Numbered from the stretch's first letter, positions 23,595-35,939 are shown. The stretch is DNA of 64,000 nucleotides from Cavia porcellus (GCF_034190915.1 NW_026947544.1:2640001-2704000); one strand, 5' to 3'. Notes: generated by a model from the sequence alone, not told the origin. Numbers and translations are program-made.

Positions 23595-24982
23595 AAGATC
23601 TTGGACAAAAATGAATATTTCTTGGGTGGATCTTTTTGCAGTTCGTGCAGTTTACAGTCATGTTGAGTGGTTATATGTTTATGTTACAGCTCTTTTTCAA
23701 GTTCCCTTATGTGTCCGTCACCCTCACCCTCTGGTGTCCCTGTCACCTCTTACATACTTATTAATATTGTTATAGTTTTGTTATGGCATATGTTTGCATT
23801 GATTGGAGTTACTAAAGCTTCCATACCTGATTTATTTCAGTCAACATGTGTTTTACAAATGCATCTGTTTTCTTACAAACATCTCCTATTGGTCATTTTC
23901 ATAATCAAGTCATAGTCAATTATATATAGATACCACATTTTGTTTATATTATCATCTATTTATGGGTATACAAGCTTTTTCCAGGATTTAGCTATTATGA
24001 TTGTACAGCTTTGAACATTGGTATGCAAATATTACTGTAGCGTGATGACTTCTGTTGTTTGGGAAACAAGGGGATAGTTAGATCATATGGAATCTCTAAT
24101 TTTAACTCCTTGAGAAATCTCCATACTTATATCCATAGTAGTTGTATTAGTTGCACTCTCAATAACAATACAGGGTGGTTTATATGTTGCAATTGGGGTT
24201 CCAATTAGAAAGTTCTTTCCTTATCCTGTGTCTTTGTTTTACCTACTTTGTCTTTCAGCCAGTCTCATGTTTCTGTTTTATTGTTTCATCCTTGATCTAT
24301 TTTGATTTTAACTTAATATACAGTAAGAGATAAGGGTTCAATTTCATGCTTCTAAAGATAGACAGTTTTCCCTGCACCACATGTTAAGGCTATCTTTCCT
24401 CCTACATTATACTTTTGGTTCCTTTGTCAAAGATCAAGTAGTTGAATATGTTCGGTATCTTCAGTATTGTCTCAGTGATTTACATGTCTGTTTTTCTTCC
24501 AGTACAATGACTTTTTAAAAAAATCACTAGTGCTTTATAGTATAGCTTGAAGTAAGTATTGCTATACTGCCTATTTTGTTCTTATTGCCCAAAGTTTTTT
24601 TTTTTTTTTTTTTTTGCTATTCTGAGTCTCTTCATATGAAGTTTAGAAATTTTTTTTTTATCAAATCAGTAAAACATGCTGTTGATACTCTGATTGGTAC
24701 TATATTGAATCTGTGTAGCACTTTGGAAAGTATGGACATTCTAACAGTATTAGTTGTACCTATCCAGAAGCCAGGAACATCTTTACATTTTCTGATGTCC
24801 TCTTCAATTCTGCCTCTTCAGAGTACTATAGTTTTCATTTTGAGTTCCTTGGTTAGTTTAATTCCCTAGATAATTCATTTTTCTTGAAGCAACTGTGAAT
24901 GATACTTTCATACTATTTGCTGTTGTTGTACACAAATGCTAATGATTTTTGTGTGCTGATTTTATCTTGCTACTGTGATTTC

Positions 24983-25078
24983 AGGGCTAGGGATTTAGCT
25001 CAGATGCTTAAGTGCCTGCGTTGCAAGCCCGTGGTCATGAGTTCAATCCCCTGTACCAAAACAAAACAACAACAACAA
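24983..25078 (+). repeat. ID-type SINE
   Basis: GGGCTAGGGATTTAGCTCAG core, GAGTTCAATCCCCTGTACC, then an AAACAACAACAAC tail. Confidence 0.88.
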
Positions 25079-25578
25079 AATCCTGGTTACTTTTAAGATT
25101 TTGTGGAGTTCTTTAAGATCTTTCATGTAGAATGTCAAATCATTGGCAAATAATAATAATTTGAATTCTTCCCTTCCTGTCTGCATTCTTTTTATATCTT
25201 TCTGTTGCCTAATTGCTGTGGCAATGTTTCAAATACTATCTTGAATAACACAAGCAAATATAATTGTCTCGCTCATGATTTTAAGAAGAATGCTTTTAGT
25301 TTTTCCACTTAGCACAATGTTGGCTATTTGGTTTGTCATAAATAGCTTTTATCATATTCAGGTATCATATTTCTAAATCTGATGTCCTTGAAGTTTGTTG
25401 TTTAGGAATTTTTTTCAAAAGTCTTGCTGCTTCTTTTTATATGCTTATATATTTTTGATGTTGGTTCTGTTTTTGTAATGTATTACATTTATAGGCTTAT
25501 AAATGCTGAACCATCTTTGCATGTCTCAAATGAAACCTGTTTGATCATGCTGTATGGTTTCTTTTTGTATGATCTTTT

Positions 25579-25688
25579 TTTTTTTTTTTTTTTTTGGTCT
25601 TTTTCCTTTTTCTCGGTACCAGGGATCGAACTCACGACTGCCTGCTTGCAAGGCAGGCGCTTATGCCGCTGAGCTAAATCCCCAGCCC
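25579..25688 (-). repeat. ID-type SINE with target-site duplication
   Basis: Reversed core CTAAATCCCCAGCCC with a GACTGCCTGCTTGCAAGGCA stem. GTATGATCTTTT is duplicated at 25567-25578 and 25689-25700. Confidence 0.94.
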
Positions 25689-26014
25689 GTATGATCTTTT
25701 TTGATAATGTACTATGTTCTGGTCATTAATATTTTGTTGGCAATTTCTCATCTCTTTACATTAAAGAGATTGGCCTAATAGTGCTTCAATTTAATTTGAC
25801 CTTTAATTTGGGGATTAGGGTGATACTAGTTTTTGTACTCCAAAATGAACTTTGGAGTACTTTATCCCTATGTCTTTGAACAGTTTGAGGAGAATTAGTG
25901 ATATAATATCCTTAAATACTTCATAATTCAAGTGTGAATTGATCAGGTCCTGGGCTTTTTAAAAATGACAAATTTTTTTTATTATTGAGTCAGTTTTAGT
26001 GATTGTGTATCAGG

Positions 26015-26190
26015 GAACTGGCTGGATCCCCAAATTTCCAAATGAATGTATGGTGAAGGCTTAAATAAATAAGATAAGTGGTATGACTTTAGGGGTCCAG
26101 GAGGATCAACATCCTCAGTCGTTACCTTGTCTTGCCTGTGCCATGTAGCAGTCCTGCATGTCTGTTCAATTTCTGGTTTCAACTGGCTTC
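26015..26190 (-). repeat. LTR-like repeat, family B fragment
   Basis: GTGAAGGCTTAAATAAATAAG and GTGGTATGACTTTAGGGGTC resemble 37890-37960. The AATAAATA reverse signal suggests an LTR. Confidence 0.45.
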
Positions 26191-26384
26191 CACCAGTGGT
26201 GACTGAGTTAATAAGTATATTTTTGACTTCTGGTTATAGTTTTGGTAATTTCTATGTGTCTAAGAATCTGTCTGCTTCTTCAAAATTTGATAACTTGTTG
26301 GAATATAATTTTCCATAGTAGTTTCTATCTTTAGCATTTCAAGAGAATCCATTGAGATTTCAATTTTGCAAAAGAAGTTTTTGA

Positions 26385-26522
26385 CAGAGTGGGTCTTACT
26401 ACATAGTTCTAGCTAGAATTAAACTCACTCTGTAGGCCAGGCTAGCCTCAAACTCACGGTGATCCTTTTACCTCATCCTCCTGTGCTCTAGAACTGCATG
26501 GGTTCACTACCATGCTAAGCCT
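26385..26522 (-). repeat. B1-type SINE
   Basis: GAGTGGGTCTTACTACATAG, AGGCCAGGCTAGCCTCAAAC, TGATCCTTTTACCTCATCC and CTACCATGCTAAGCC form the reversed B1 order. Confidence 0.85.
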
Positions 26523-26525
26523 CAC

Positions 26526-28956
26526 TTTCATAATTTTTTTTATTAAAAAAAGCAAAATAGAAAAAAAGGGCAAAAATATACTGAATTTCAAAAAAAATAA
26601 CATTGAAAAAATCATCTCTAGTTGATAAACTATACATTGCTGTCTTAAAAGTACTTATTTGGGATATAAAGTCAAAGCATAAAAATGAGTAGTCAAACAA
26701 TGACAGCATAAACTATTCTGTTTCATGAGCTATCAAAAACTTAGTATGATTAGCTGTCTTGCATACTTTAATGTACATATAGCTACATATGTATATCTAC
26801 AAGTTCTTCCTTTTGAGCCCTTTCTTTCCCTTTCATCATTACAATATCCATTATATATTTTGGATCTTACTAATCTTTCCATTGTAATATTAGAGAAACT
26901 ATGATAATAATAGAGAAACTATGATATTTATAAATGTGAATCTAATTTATTTGTTACGAGGATAGTCACAAGTTGCCTCTATTTACCTATAAATGCCAGG
27001 ATCATCCTTTTTATAACTGAATATTATTCCATTGTATAAAAATACCACATCTTTTTCATCCATTCTGCAGTTGTTGGGTATTTTGATTGTTTCCAAGATT
27101 TAGCTATTACAAATTGTGCTGCTATAAACATAAGTGCATATATCACTGTGACCTGACCTTTTCAGTTTTTCTGGGAAAATTCACAGGAGAGGAATAGCTG
27201 GATTGAATAAAACTTTCAAACATAGTTTTTTGAGAATCTTCATACTGATTTCCACATGGCTGTACCAGACTACACTCCTACTAACAGTTGGAGAAGTGTT
27301 CCATTTTTCTCATAGTGTTGCCAACATTTGTTATCAGTTGATTTCTTGATAGCAGCCATTCTCTGGGGAGTGAGATGAAATCTCAGGACTCTTAATTTCT
27401 CAAATGACAGTGATGGTTAACATTTCTTTGGGTTTTTATTTTCCATCATTAATCTTCATCTGAGAAATGCATATTCATCTCAGATGCCCATTTTTGGAAT
27501 GGGTCTTTGAATCTAGAGGGCTTCATATTTAAATTTTCTTTGTATGTCCTGAATATAAGAATATATATCCTGAGGTAGCTCCAGCCAAAATTCTTTCCCA
27601 TTCTGTGGGATTTTTTTCCCCCCTTTGTTGGTGATTTCTCTTGAAGTGCAAAAACTTTTTAATAAGTTGAGATCCCAGTTTTTGATTCTTTGAGTACTTA
27701 TGCAGTTTGCAATTTGTTCCTGAACTCTTTGCCTGTATCAAGTGGCTGAGTACATTCATAGTTGTAATCTGTTCCATTGATCCTCAGATCTGTGGCTTTG
27801 TAATATAGTTTCAAGTCAGGAATTAAGATGCAACCTGCCTTGCTTTTGTTGCCCAGAATGGCCTTTGCTGTTCTAGGTTTCTTCTGTTTCCAAATGGATT
27901 TTAGGAGTCTTTTCTCTAGGTCTGTAAGGTGTGTTAATGTTATTTTGATTGGGATTGCATTGAACTATATAACAGTTTTGGGAGTATAGCCATTTTCACA
28001 ATGTTGGCTCTTCCTAATCAAGAACAAGGAATATCTTTCTATTTTCTAATATCTCACTTTTGTAATTTTTAATTGCATGGATTTGAGTCTTTTCTTTCTT
28101 TGCTTGGTGAATCTTTTATAGAATTACTTTGTTTTACTTACTGTTTTGAAGAATTAGGTCTTTTCTTGAGTCTCAACTTCATTGATGTCCATTCTCATCG
28201 TCATGATTTCCTTCCTTACTTTCAGTTTGAGCTGTTTATAGTTATCTGGACTTGATCTGTTTTTATAACTGATCACAGTGAAATTTCTTTTAAAACTGTT
28301 TTTAAAGTTTTCCAGAGTTTTACTGAGTTATACAGTCATTGTCTTTAACTTCCAGAAACTTTCAAGTTTGCTGTGACCCATAATTTTCCAGAGCCTTCTG
28401 CCTTTTCCAAAATTTTTTCTGTCATTGATTTTTATTTCCATCATAGTGTACAGAGTGTGTGCATGGAGTGAATTCAGTTCTTTTATATTTACTTAAGCAG
28501 GCTTGGAGGACTAGTATATGATCTATTTTAGAAAAAGTAACGTGCTGCTTAAAAGAATATATACTGTTTTGTAGAGTACTCTTAGTACAGTACCCTTTTT
28601 TTTTTTAATGTTTTTTTTTTTTTTTTTTTTTTTTTCTGGTACCAGGGATCGAACTCATGACTGCCTGCTTGCAAGGCAGGCGCTTATGCCTCAGAGCTAA
28701 ATCCCCAGCCCTTACAATACTCTTAATATTCATTAACTATATGTATTCAGGGTGTGGTTCAGTTCTGAAAATTCTTTATTGGTTTTTTTATTTAGTTGAG
28801 TGACTCTTCTCAAAAGTGAGCTGTTAAAAAATCTCCCATGATTGTGCTAATATTTACCTGATGTTTTAATTTCAGTAGTTTTGTTCTATGAAGATGGGTG
28901 CCCCTAGTACATATGTTTATCAGTTACCTTTTCTTGATGAATTATCTAGTATGTAT
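26526..28956 (-). mobile_element. L1 with its 3' end, ORF2 broken
   Basis: The left edge is an L1 3' end: a T-rich start (reverse A tail), then a 3' UTR of about 470 bp parallel to 59335-59795, then antisense ORF2 (AATACCACATCTTTTTCATC, GATTTCCACATGGCTGTACC, TTCATCTGAGAAATGCATAT). A B1 lies just outside its tail and an ID SINE sits at 28608-28711. A 20-bp direct repeat (AATAGAGAAACTATGATA type) lies at 26890-26925. Confidence 0.83.
28608..28711 (-). repeat. ID-type SINE
   Basis: A T-run, then TGGTACCAGGGATCGAACTC, TGCCTGCTTGCAAGGCAGGC and CTAAATCCCCAGCCC. Confidence 0.93.
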
Positions 28957-29165
28957 TGCCCTTTTTTATTATTTAAAGAAAAAATATAAAAAGGGTAGAA
29001 ACAATACAGAATTTCAGAAAAATAAACAGTAAGAAATCACCAGTCAATAAGTTATATATCTTAGAAATAGTTGCTTGAGTTACAAAATTAAAGTATACAA
29101 AGTGATATTCAAACAGTGACACTGCAAACATTTCTGTTCAATGATCCAGCAAGAACATAGTAACA
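28957..29165 (-). mobile_element. HAL1/L1 3' tail fragment
   Basis: TTTTTTATTATTTAAAGAAA, AAAAGGGTAGAAAC and ATAAACAGTAAGAAATCACC match the start of the 3' UTR at 59806-60010. The match fades after about 29165. Confidence 0.7.
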
Positions 29166-29837
29166 AAATGTCCATAAAATTTACTGTTTCAACCATTTTT
29201 TTCATTAAATAAGGTGAATTTGTTGCTAAAACTAGTCCTCTTCTTATTAAAAATGTATTGCTTGTAATTGGTAGGCTGTATATTGTATAAGGCCTCACAA
29301 GAGTTTGATTCTCAATACTGGGAAATATTTTGAGAAGTATACAATTGTTTGTTTTATTTTAAGTACATTAGTGGTACATTGTATAAGACGTATCAGTGAT
29401 TTTTTTTTCCTACTGCTTTTTCCTTCTTCATCACTCTAAATCTTGGCCACATTTTATTTGAGACTTATGTATTTCCTGTGTGTATTTTTTAAATTTTTGC
29501 TCTTTATCATTTGGGTTTCTCTTATAAAAGTAATAATGTAATATTTAACTGATGTGTCTGATTTATTACACTTAATGATATCTTCCCAAGGTGCTTTCAT
29601 TTCCTATAAATGACTCATTTTTCTTAATGCCCACATAGTTTTTTCATTATGTGTAAAAACTACAATTTCTTTATGCATTCATCTGTTGATCAACATATAG
29701 GTGACTTCTAAAATGTAACTATTATAAAACACAGTATTAGCATAGGGGAATGAAACTCTGGACCTACTATGTCCAGCGTGAGTTTGTGTTCTCTAAAATT
29801 GAAGAAATAATTTTAGGAACAACAAACGTTAAGAGTA
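29166..29837. other. unassigned AT-rich DNA
   Basis: No gene. Part of it (29580-29750) reads like degraded antisense L1 3' text (GTGTAAAAACTACAATTTC, TCATCTGTTGATCAACATAT) but too weakly to bound. Confidence 0.4.
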
Positions 29838-30172
29838 GAATATAGTTGTTGAGAGAAAGATAGTGTCCGAGAGAGACAGAAGGGGTCCATAGCAGGTTGC
29901 CAAGGACTCTTAGTCTTTTCCAGGGACTTTAATACAATAAAATTATGAGGTGAGATGAGTTTAAGATGGGCAAAACTGGGAACTTACAAGGAAGATGGAC
30001 ATAAAGTGGGACAGAACTCAGATTAACCAAGATTAATAGTTCAGGTAAAATTGATTGCATTAGGACAAATGGGGAAGTGAGTCACATAGAAAGACTCTTC
30101 CATAGGCGATTGGAAGAGTGACTTCTGATTTCCTCAGGATGATAGGCAACTATTTAGAATATCAGTCCATAG
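29838..30172 (-). repeat. solo LTR-like repeat, family A (truncated)
   Basis: It matches 34700-35040 (TTGAGAGAAAGATAG, AGGGGTCCATAGCAGGTTGCC, TCAGGTAAAATTGATTGCAT) and stops before the right third of that copy. Confidence 0.6.
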
Positions 30173-31259
30173 GATATGGATGCACAGACTAACTAATACT
30201 GCCTGCAGCAATATTATGTCCTTAACTCTTATTGGGCAAATACATAGACGGAAAATAGCTCGGTCAAAGAGTCTCAGTTTTAGTTTCTTTAGAAATCTCT
30301 ACACCAAGTTCCATAATGATTGTACTATTTTATAGTCCCATAGACAGTGTAGGTTTCTTTTTCCAGCAACCTGGCTGATATTTCTTATAACTTATTCGTG
30401 GCAGCCATTCTGTTTGGTAAGGAAGAACTTTAGTATTCTTAATTTTCATCTCTTTAATGTCCAGTGATTTGAATGTCTTTTTGTTTGTTTACTTATTTAT
30501 TTACTTATTAAATATACTTCCATGAAGTATCTGTTCATTTGCCTATTTTTCAGTAGGGTTGTTTATTTGAGGAAGTTTATTTTGTTGACTTGTTTTCATA
30601 TCCTTGTTTGAGGAGTAGCTATGAAAAGTATTTTTGTGTGCTAAATTTGGGTTTTCATTCTGTGGTTATTTGCTAGGCACCTTTGTAATTTGATATGATC
30701 ACATCTTTGATTCTCAGTACTATTTTGCATGTAGTCTGGGTTCTGTTTAAAAAGCCCTTACCTATTTCCTATGTCTTGAGTTTTACGGTCCTGTTAAAAG
30801 TTTTGTTTTAATGTTAGTTGTTTGATCCATTTTGATTGTAGCTTAGTACATTATAAAAGATGCAGGTTTAGATCAGGTTCAGTGTTCTGCTCATGGATAA
30901 CCAATTTTCCTGGTACTATTCATTAAAGAGATTACCATGTCTGTGCTGCATTTTCTCAGTCTCTTTGTCAAAGCTCAGGTAATTGAATGTGCTTAGGGTT
31001 GTTTCTACGTTTGTTCAGCTATGTTGATCTTTGTATTTGTTTTTGTGACCATATCATGATGTTTTTGTCTTGTTTCTGAGTTTTGTCTTTGACTTTTAAA
31101 GTTTTGTTTTTAACAAATACATTAGCTTATTTTTAGAAGTAAATGTTTCTGGTGGGTGATGTTTACTTTACTCATGAGGAATTGGTACATGTACATAAAA
31201 CATCTCAATTCCCTTTCTTTTTACCTAACCTCTTTCCTTGTCTCTCTCCATTCCCTCCA

Positions 31260-31340
31260 CTCCAAATCCCTGTCTCTTCTTTCTTTTTTCTTTCTCTCAC
31301 TAGGCACTGTGCCACTGAGCTATGTTCCCAGCCCAGCCCC
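31260..31340 (-). repeat. ID-type SINE remnant
   Basis: GCACTGTGCCACTGAGCTAT followed by GTTCCCAGCCCAG is the reversed ID start; the rest is deleted. A CT-rich tract precedes it. Confidence 0.55.
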
Positions 31341-32052
31341 ACTACCTCTTCACCCTTATTTTTGTAGATAGTTCGCAGTATGTATAGTTTACGTTCCTTG
31401 TGTATGTTCCTGATTTTAGAGGACAAGCTTGCAATATGAAACTTGTAATTGGTTTATTATGTGCATCTTACCAGATCATGATGAAGTCTGTACTTATTAT
31501 CCCATTATTATCAGGGAAAAAATATTGAATTTTGCAACTAGTTGTTTTTTAAAAAATGTTTTAGGTTTCTAGTTTTTTATGTTTATTTAGTCTGATATGT
31601 CCTTTAGTACTTGTACTTTCTTTTTTTATTGTTATCTAGTTTTTAATGTTTTTCCAGTCTTTTATGCCCTTTAGTACTTGTTTTATGAAGTTTGGCGCAC
31701 TATTCTTTCATGAATGTATGTTATTATTCCTGTTGGTTGTTCCCTTAACCAAAGTATACTAATTTTCTCTGGCACTTACAAACTATTTTGATGTGAAGTC
31801 TCTTTCTTCTGAATAGTGTTTTAGTACACTTGCTTTTCTTGAGTTCTGTTTGGAATATTTTTTCCCATTCTTTGATTTTCTCTGTGATTTTGTTTTTGGG
31901 TTAACCTTCTCCAGGTGGCTTTTAACACCAGTGTGGTTCATTCAAAGGGAACATAACATTTTAAAATGAGTCACCCAGCAGTAAGATGTATGAATTAAGA
32001 TTCTGTGTTAAATGTGTTTTTGTATGCAACATACTATTAGGTTTTGTTTCTT

Positions 32053-32149
32053 TCTTTTCTTTTTTTTTTTTATCGGTACCAGGGATTGAATTCACAACTG
32101 CCTGCTTGCAAGGTAGGTGCTTATGCCGCTGAGCTAAATCCCCAGCCCC
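32053..32149 (-). repeat. ID-type SINE with target-site duplication
   Basis: TATCGGTACCAGGGATTGAA and CTAAATCCCCAGCCCC. The exact 15-bp duplication TAGGTTTTGTTTCTT is at 32038-32052 and 32150-32164. Confidence 0.95.
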
Positions 32150-32204
32150 TAGGTTTTGTTTCTTGACCCATTCTCTGTATCTTTTTGACTAGAGTATTGA
32201 GACT

Positions 32205-32684
32205 GTTGTAGTCAGGGGTTGCAAGGAGAACAGTTACATACAGGACACATAATTTATAGTGGTCACCCAAGGAGTCAAATACGTAGAGTGCAAGAAATCT
32301 GTCTATAACACTAGAGATCGAGAAAATCCAGCTGAGATCCCATGGCAATAATGTGCATGAGTTTAACTGAAAACCCAAGTCCCACAACAATAACCCATGA
32401 AAGTCTTTCCCAGGTGGGAAAGCCCCAGGGTCAGCAGTGGAAGCTAGAATGTTTGTGCCAACACAGTGAAGGATCTGTGCTAGCCGGTTGGGGCTTCGGC
32501 ACTGGATCCAAGAAGCAATGCTCAAACTAAGGGCCAGAGTTCTCCCAAATATTACCACAGGCATCCTCAGTGACAGTGAGGTCCTGCTCTCCTCCAACGA
32601 TGAGAACAGCCAAGTACATATCAGGAAACTAATGTGAAGAGCTTCTGCTAGAGATCTTCCCCCAAAGCTAAGTTCATCTGAGGG
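32205..32684 (-). other. unassigned, probably ERV-derived block
   Basis: GC-richer than the L1 on either side and directly next to an LTR. An open frame of 158 codons runs on the minus strand (32121-32597), but it enters the ID SINE at its end and shows no protein motif, so I do not call it a gene. No primer binding site is visible beside the LTR. Confidence 0.4.
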
Positions 32685-33544
32685 TGTGATAACTCAGACC
32701 CCGGTATAAAATCCAAGAAAGCAAGAAATTAAAATTTGAGAAGCAAAGGCTTTATTAGGTAAAATCCAGGCCTGGTGACGAGTCTCCGGGAGCCAATTTG
32801 GAGACTGTGCACTTCACAGCTAAAAGTCAGGACTTTTTATCTTGTAAATCCACAAACAGCTGCTGGTCACACAATGTAAGGAGGGGGATGGGGTTGTGAC
32901 GCACTACAAAGCAGAAAAGGGAATTGTAAGTCTCCCTGAATACCAGCAAGTTTAGATAAGAAGAAATCTTGTTTTTCTTAGCAAAGAATAGAGAGGTCTA
33001 ACAGCAATTAACAACCTTAGTTACCTTACTTTAGCACCACAACTGTTCTATTTGTAGAGGGCAACAATAGTTAACATATCAATTAGGTAAGATTTTACAA
33101 TTCTTTACAGAGGAGAGCATTGATTAACATATCAATCCTTTGCCCAGAGGGAAAGGAAAACACACATTTACAGTAAGGCCAAGTTACAGGTATTACTGTG
33201 ATACAAACGAAGCTATTTTTGTGAAGAATGTACAATCTAATACAATCTAATGCAATTAACACAACTTGTGACGGGCTACCGGGTCTTTTTGGGTAGGGAA
33301 GACCCGGGTTGTCAGGAGCTATTACCTCAGGCCTTTGTTTTATGGTCTTTAGGAAGTTAAAACTTAACCTAGTTAGATTTGAAGGGAGAAGGGGAGGGGA
33401 AGCAGCAGGTGGGCTTATACCTTAGAACAGACCTTAGGATAGTTAGGGGGGCTTAGGTTATAATAGAGGGAAGCCAGGATGATAAATTCCTCCAGGAGAA
33501 TCAACAGCTCTAAATACCACCACCACTTAGGAGAAATTACAACA
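32685..33544 (-). repeat. LTR, about 860 bp, unassigned family
   Basis: On the minus strand it runs from TGTTGTAATTTCTCC to GTTATCACA, with AATAAAGCCTTTGC near its end (+ strand about 32745). The sequence just upstream in its orientation (33545-33575) is purine-rich (AAAAAGGAGAGGAGAGGAAG on the minus strand), like a polypurine tract, so it may be a 3' LTR. Confidence 0.55.
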
Positions 33545-34009
33545 CTACTCTTCCTCTCCTCTCCTTTTTATTCTGGCAACAATCCTCAGGTGGCCCATCC
33601 ATGCTCAGTGTCTCACTTAGATTAGCTCATGTTTAAATTAACCACCAGTTACTGATAGGATTATTTCCAAAAGATGAAAAATATTTCCAAAAGATGAGAA
33701 GTATAAACAAAAGAGGCCTTTATTCTGAGAACACGGAGAGAAATGACTGGCACGCCGGCCACTGAAATCTGGCGATCTCTCTCGCAGACATGTGGTGTGG
33801 GGAAATATAGGGAAATGTAAGTAGCCTAAGCTTAGGGCAGTGCCCTAAGGCCTTTAGAGATGCACAGGTATCTCTTAGCACAGGTTTGTTGCCAGGGGCA
33901 GATTCTGAAGGGTGGGGGGATATAGAATTACAGGTAAATCTCTAGGGGCAGGGGAGACAGGAGCTTTTTGATTTTGGCTGGGCCAACAACCCTTTCAGTT
34001 ACCAGTCTA
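33545..34009 (-). repeat. ERV remnant / second LTR-like segment
   Basis: It includes a purine tract beside the LTR at 33544, a short direct repeat of TATTTCCAAAAGATGARAA (33661-33700) and a CCTTTATTCTGAGAACACGG antisense poly(A) region near 33717. L1 text resumes at 34010 (GAGGCCATTCACATTGAGAG), matching the L1 left at 32190, so 32205-34009 is an insertion. Confidence 0.45.
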
Positions 34010-34687
34010 CGACAGAGGCCATTCACATTGAGAGGTTACTAATTTGGTGGTTGTTTACATATTTCTGTCTTTGCCTTAATGTTCTGTTACTGTTTCCCTT
34101 TCTTTCCGTTCTGCTTAACTACATAACTGCTGGTTAGACCCTTTGTAAATGTTGGCTTTATGGATTCTTTCTGAAGTATCCTGTGAATTTTTTGGAGTGC
34201 TGGTTTGATAGTCACGAATTTCTTTGGGTACTCTGTATCATGAAAATAGTCCTGTTTCTCATCAATTTTGAAACATAGTTATGAAGGATATATCACTCTA
34301 GTTGGAAATTGTTTTAAGGTTTACAGTTTGAAACTCTTCTCTCCAGGGTTTTCTGGCCTTCAAGGTTTGTGGTGAGAAGTATAGTTTAATGGGTGATTTG
34401 TTGCTTTGTTTTCTAATTGCTTTTTAAGATTCTGATTTTTGTTGGACTTCTGGGATTTTTATTACCCTGTGTGATAGAAAGTTTGTTTCTAAGTGTGGCT
34501 ATTGGGGATTCTAAATGCTTTGTATTACCTGTTGAATTCTTTTCCCTTTTGTAGAACAAACAGGGTTTTTTTTTTTTTTTTAAATGCCATTTGTACTATC
34601 TTCTTATTTTTCACTAGTTTTATTAGTCTTTCTGTTGTCTGCTAACTTTTGGGTATATTTTTCATCTTCCCTCTTTTTTTTTAAGAG
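34010..34687 (-). mobile_element. L1 fragment
   Basis: It resumes the L1 interrupted at 32204 (ORF2 start side, CCATTCACATTGAGAGGTTA) and runs into ORF1-like antisense text (CATCAATTTTGAAACATAGT, CTCTAGTTGGAAATTG). Confidence 0.75.
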
Positions 34688-35223
34688 TGAAATATATTTA
34701 TTGAGAGAAGAAAGCTCTTCTGTTTGGGAAAGACAAAAGAGGTCCAAGTGGGTTGCCAAAATTTCTCTTTTCTAGGGATTTTCATGGAATAAAACAACAA
34801 AGTGACATAGGTCTAAGGTGGGAAAATGAGAAGTCACAAGATGGGCCTGAGTTGGCACAGCACTATGGTCGACCAAATAAGATTTAATTTTTCAGGTAAA
34901 ACTGATTAAATTGGAACAAATCAGGAAGTGACTCATGCAACAAGGGGCATGCTTGAAGGTAGTAACTCTTTCTGTAAAGAGTTGGGAAAGTGACTTACGG
35001 CTTCCTCAAGGTGACTGATACCTATTTAGAATTTCAATCCCTTATGTTTACACTTAGGATGTGGTTACACATTTGTTTTATCTTTTGTTTTGAGGTCTGG
35101 CCTGAAGCAGAAATGTCTGTCTCCTCTTAAGATTGCAAGGTATTAGGTTTTCTGCACTGGTTCCTTTGAGGGCTCAGTCCTGTCTGATTGTTCATAGTAT
35201 TTCTAACTAACTATGCTGTAACA
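34688..35223 (-). repeat. solo LTR-like repeat, family A (most complete copy)
   Basis: A 536-bp unit bounded TG...CA on the + strand, minus orientation, with an AATAAATATATT signal near its minus-strand 3' end. Truncated relatives lie at 5278-5698 and 29838-30172. No matching 4-6 bp duplication was seen at its borders. Confidence 0.6.
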
Positions 35224-35820
35224 AAATGGCCAGTAATGTTGAGTATCTTTTAACCATATATTAACCATCTATATTTCTTCATCTGAAAAATGTCTGTTCA
35301 TTTCTGATGCCATTTTTTGACTGGGTCTCTAACTTGTGGAGAAAGATTTTTTTCTATTTTGTTTTCATTTTTAAAAGTACTTTATATATACTAGATGTTG
35401 ATTCTTTTTTTTTTTTTTTTTTTTTTTGTCTTTTTCTTTTTTATCGGTACCAGGAATTGAACTCACGACTGCCTGCTTGCAAGGCAGGTGCTTATGCTGC
35501 TGAGCTAAATCCCTAGCCCCTTAGATACTGATTCTTTATCTGAGGAGTAGCTAGCAAAATGTATTTTCTGTTCTGTTGTCTCTTTACAATGTAGTTTTTG
35601 CCAAGGATTTTTACCTTGAAGTGATTCCCTTTGTTGTTTCTTTGTATTATTTTTTGAGCAGATAATTTATTGAGACGGTATTGGCTTGTTACCTATGTCT
35701 TCAAACGTTTCTGCTCTAATATTTAGATGTTTATTTCCTTAAGTTTAGTTTTGTGCAAGATGAGAGGGTTTAATTTCAACATCAGCATGTGAAAATTTGT
35801 TTTCCCACCATTATTTCTTT
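35224..35820 (-). mobile_element. L1 ORF2 fragment with SINE
   Basis: Antisense ORF2 text (TTCTTCATCTGAAAAATGTC, TGTTCATTTCTGATGCCA, TTTATTTCCTTAAGTTTAG). The ID SINE at 35408-35521 is inserted. Confidence 0.75.
35408..35521 (-). repeat. ID-type SINE with target-site duplication
   Basis: TATCGGTACCAGGAATTGAA and CTAAATCCCTAGCCCC. Flanked by TAGATGTTGATTCTTT (35392-35407) and TAGATACTGATTCTTT (35522-35537), 14 of 16 equal. Confidence 0.93.
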
Positions 35821-35908
35821 TTTGGGGGTGGTGATAATGAGGACTGAACTCAGGATCTGGAGATTGCCAGACAGTTGCTTATGCTATTGAGCTAAATCCT
35901 TGGCTTTT
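35821..35908 (-). repeat. ID-type SINE, diverged
   Basis: GAGGACTGAACTCAGGATCT and CTTATGCTATTGAGCTAAAT CCTTGGC preserve the reversed ID ends. Confidence 0.65.
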
Positions 35909-35939
35909 GTAGCTATATTCTATTTTGTCACTTAAAATA

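Larger units (their letters stand above)
23608..25978 (-). mobile_element. L1 fragment, ORF2 3' half and downstream
   Basis: Antisense L1 text includes ATACCACATTTTGTTTATAT, CAGGATTTAGCTATTATGAT, TTTGATTTTAACTTAATATA and the RT-proximal GGTCCTGGGCTTTT near 25945. It is interrupted by ID SINEs at 24983-25078 and 25579-25688. No long frame survives. Confidence 0.8.
30220..32204 (-). mobile_element. L1 fragment(s), ORF2
   Basis: Antisense ORF2 text: TTGGGCAAATACATAGACGG, CTTTAGAAATCTCTACACCAA, GTTTGATCCATTTTGATTGT, and the endonuclease-side AGAGTATTGAGACTGTTG at the right edge, where an LTR-rich insertion begins. SINE remnants lie at 31260-31340 and 32053-32149. Confidence 0.75.

Noticed and set aside
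32121..32597. 158-codon minus-strand open frame
   Set aside because: It ends within an ID SINE inserted with its own target duplication and shows no known domain, so the frame is likely accidental.
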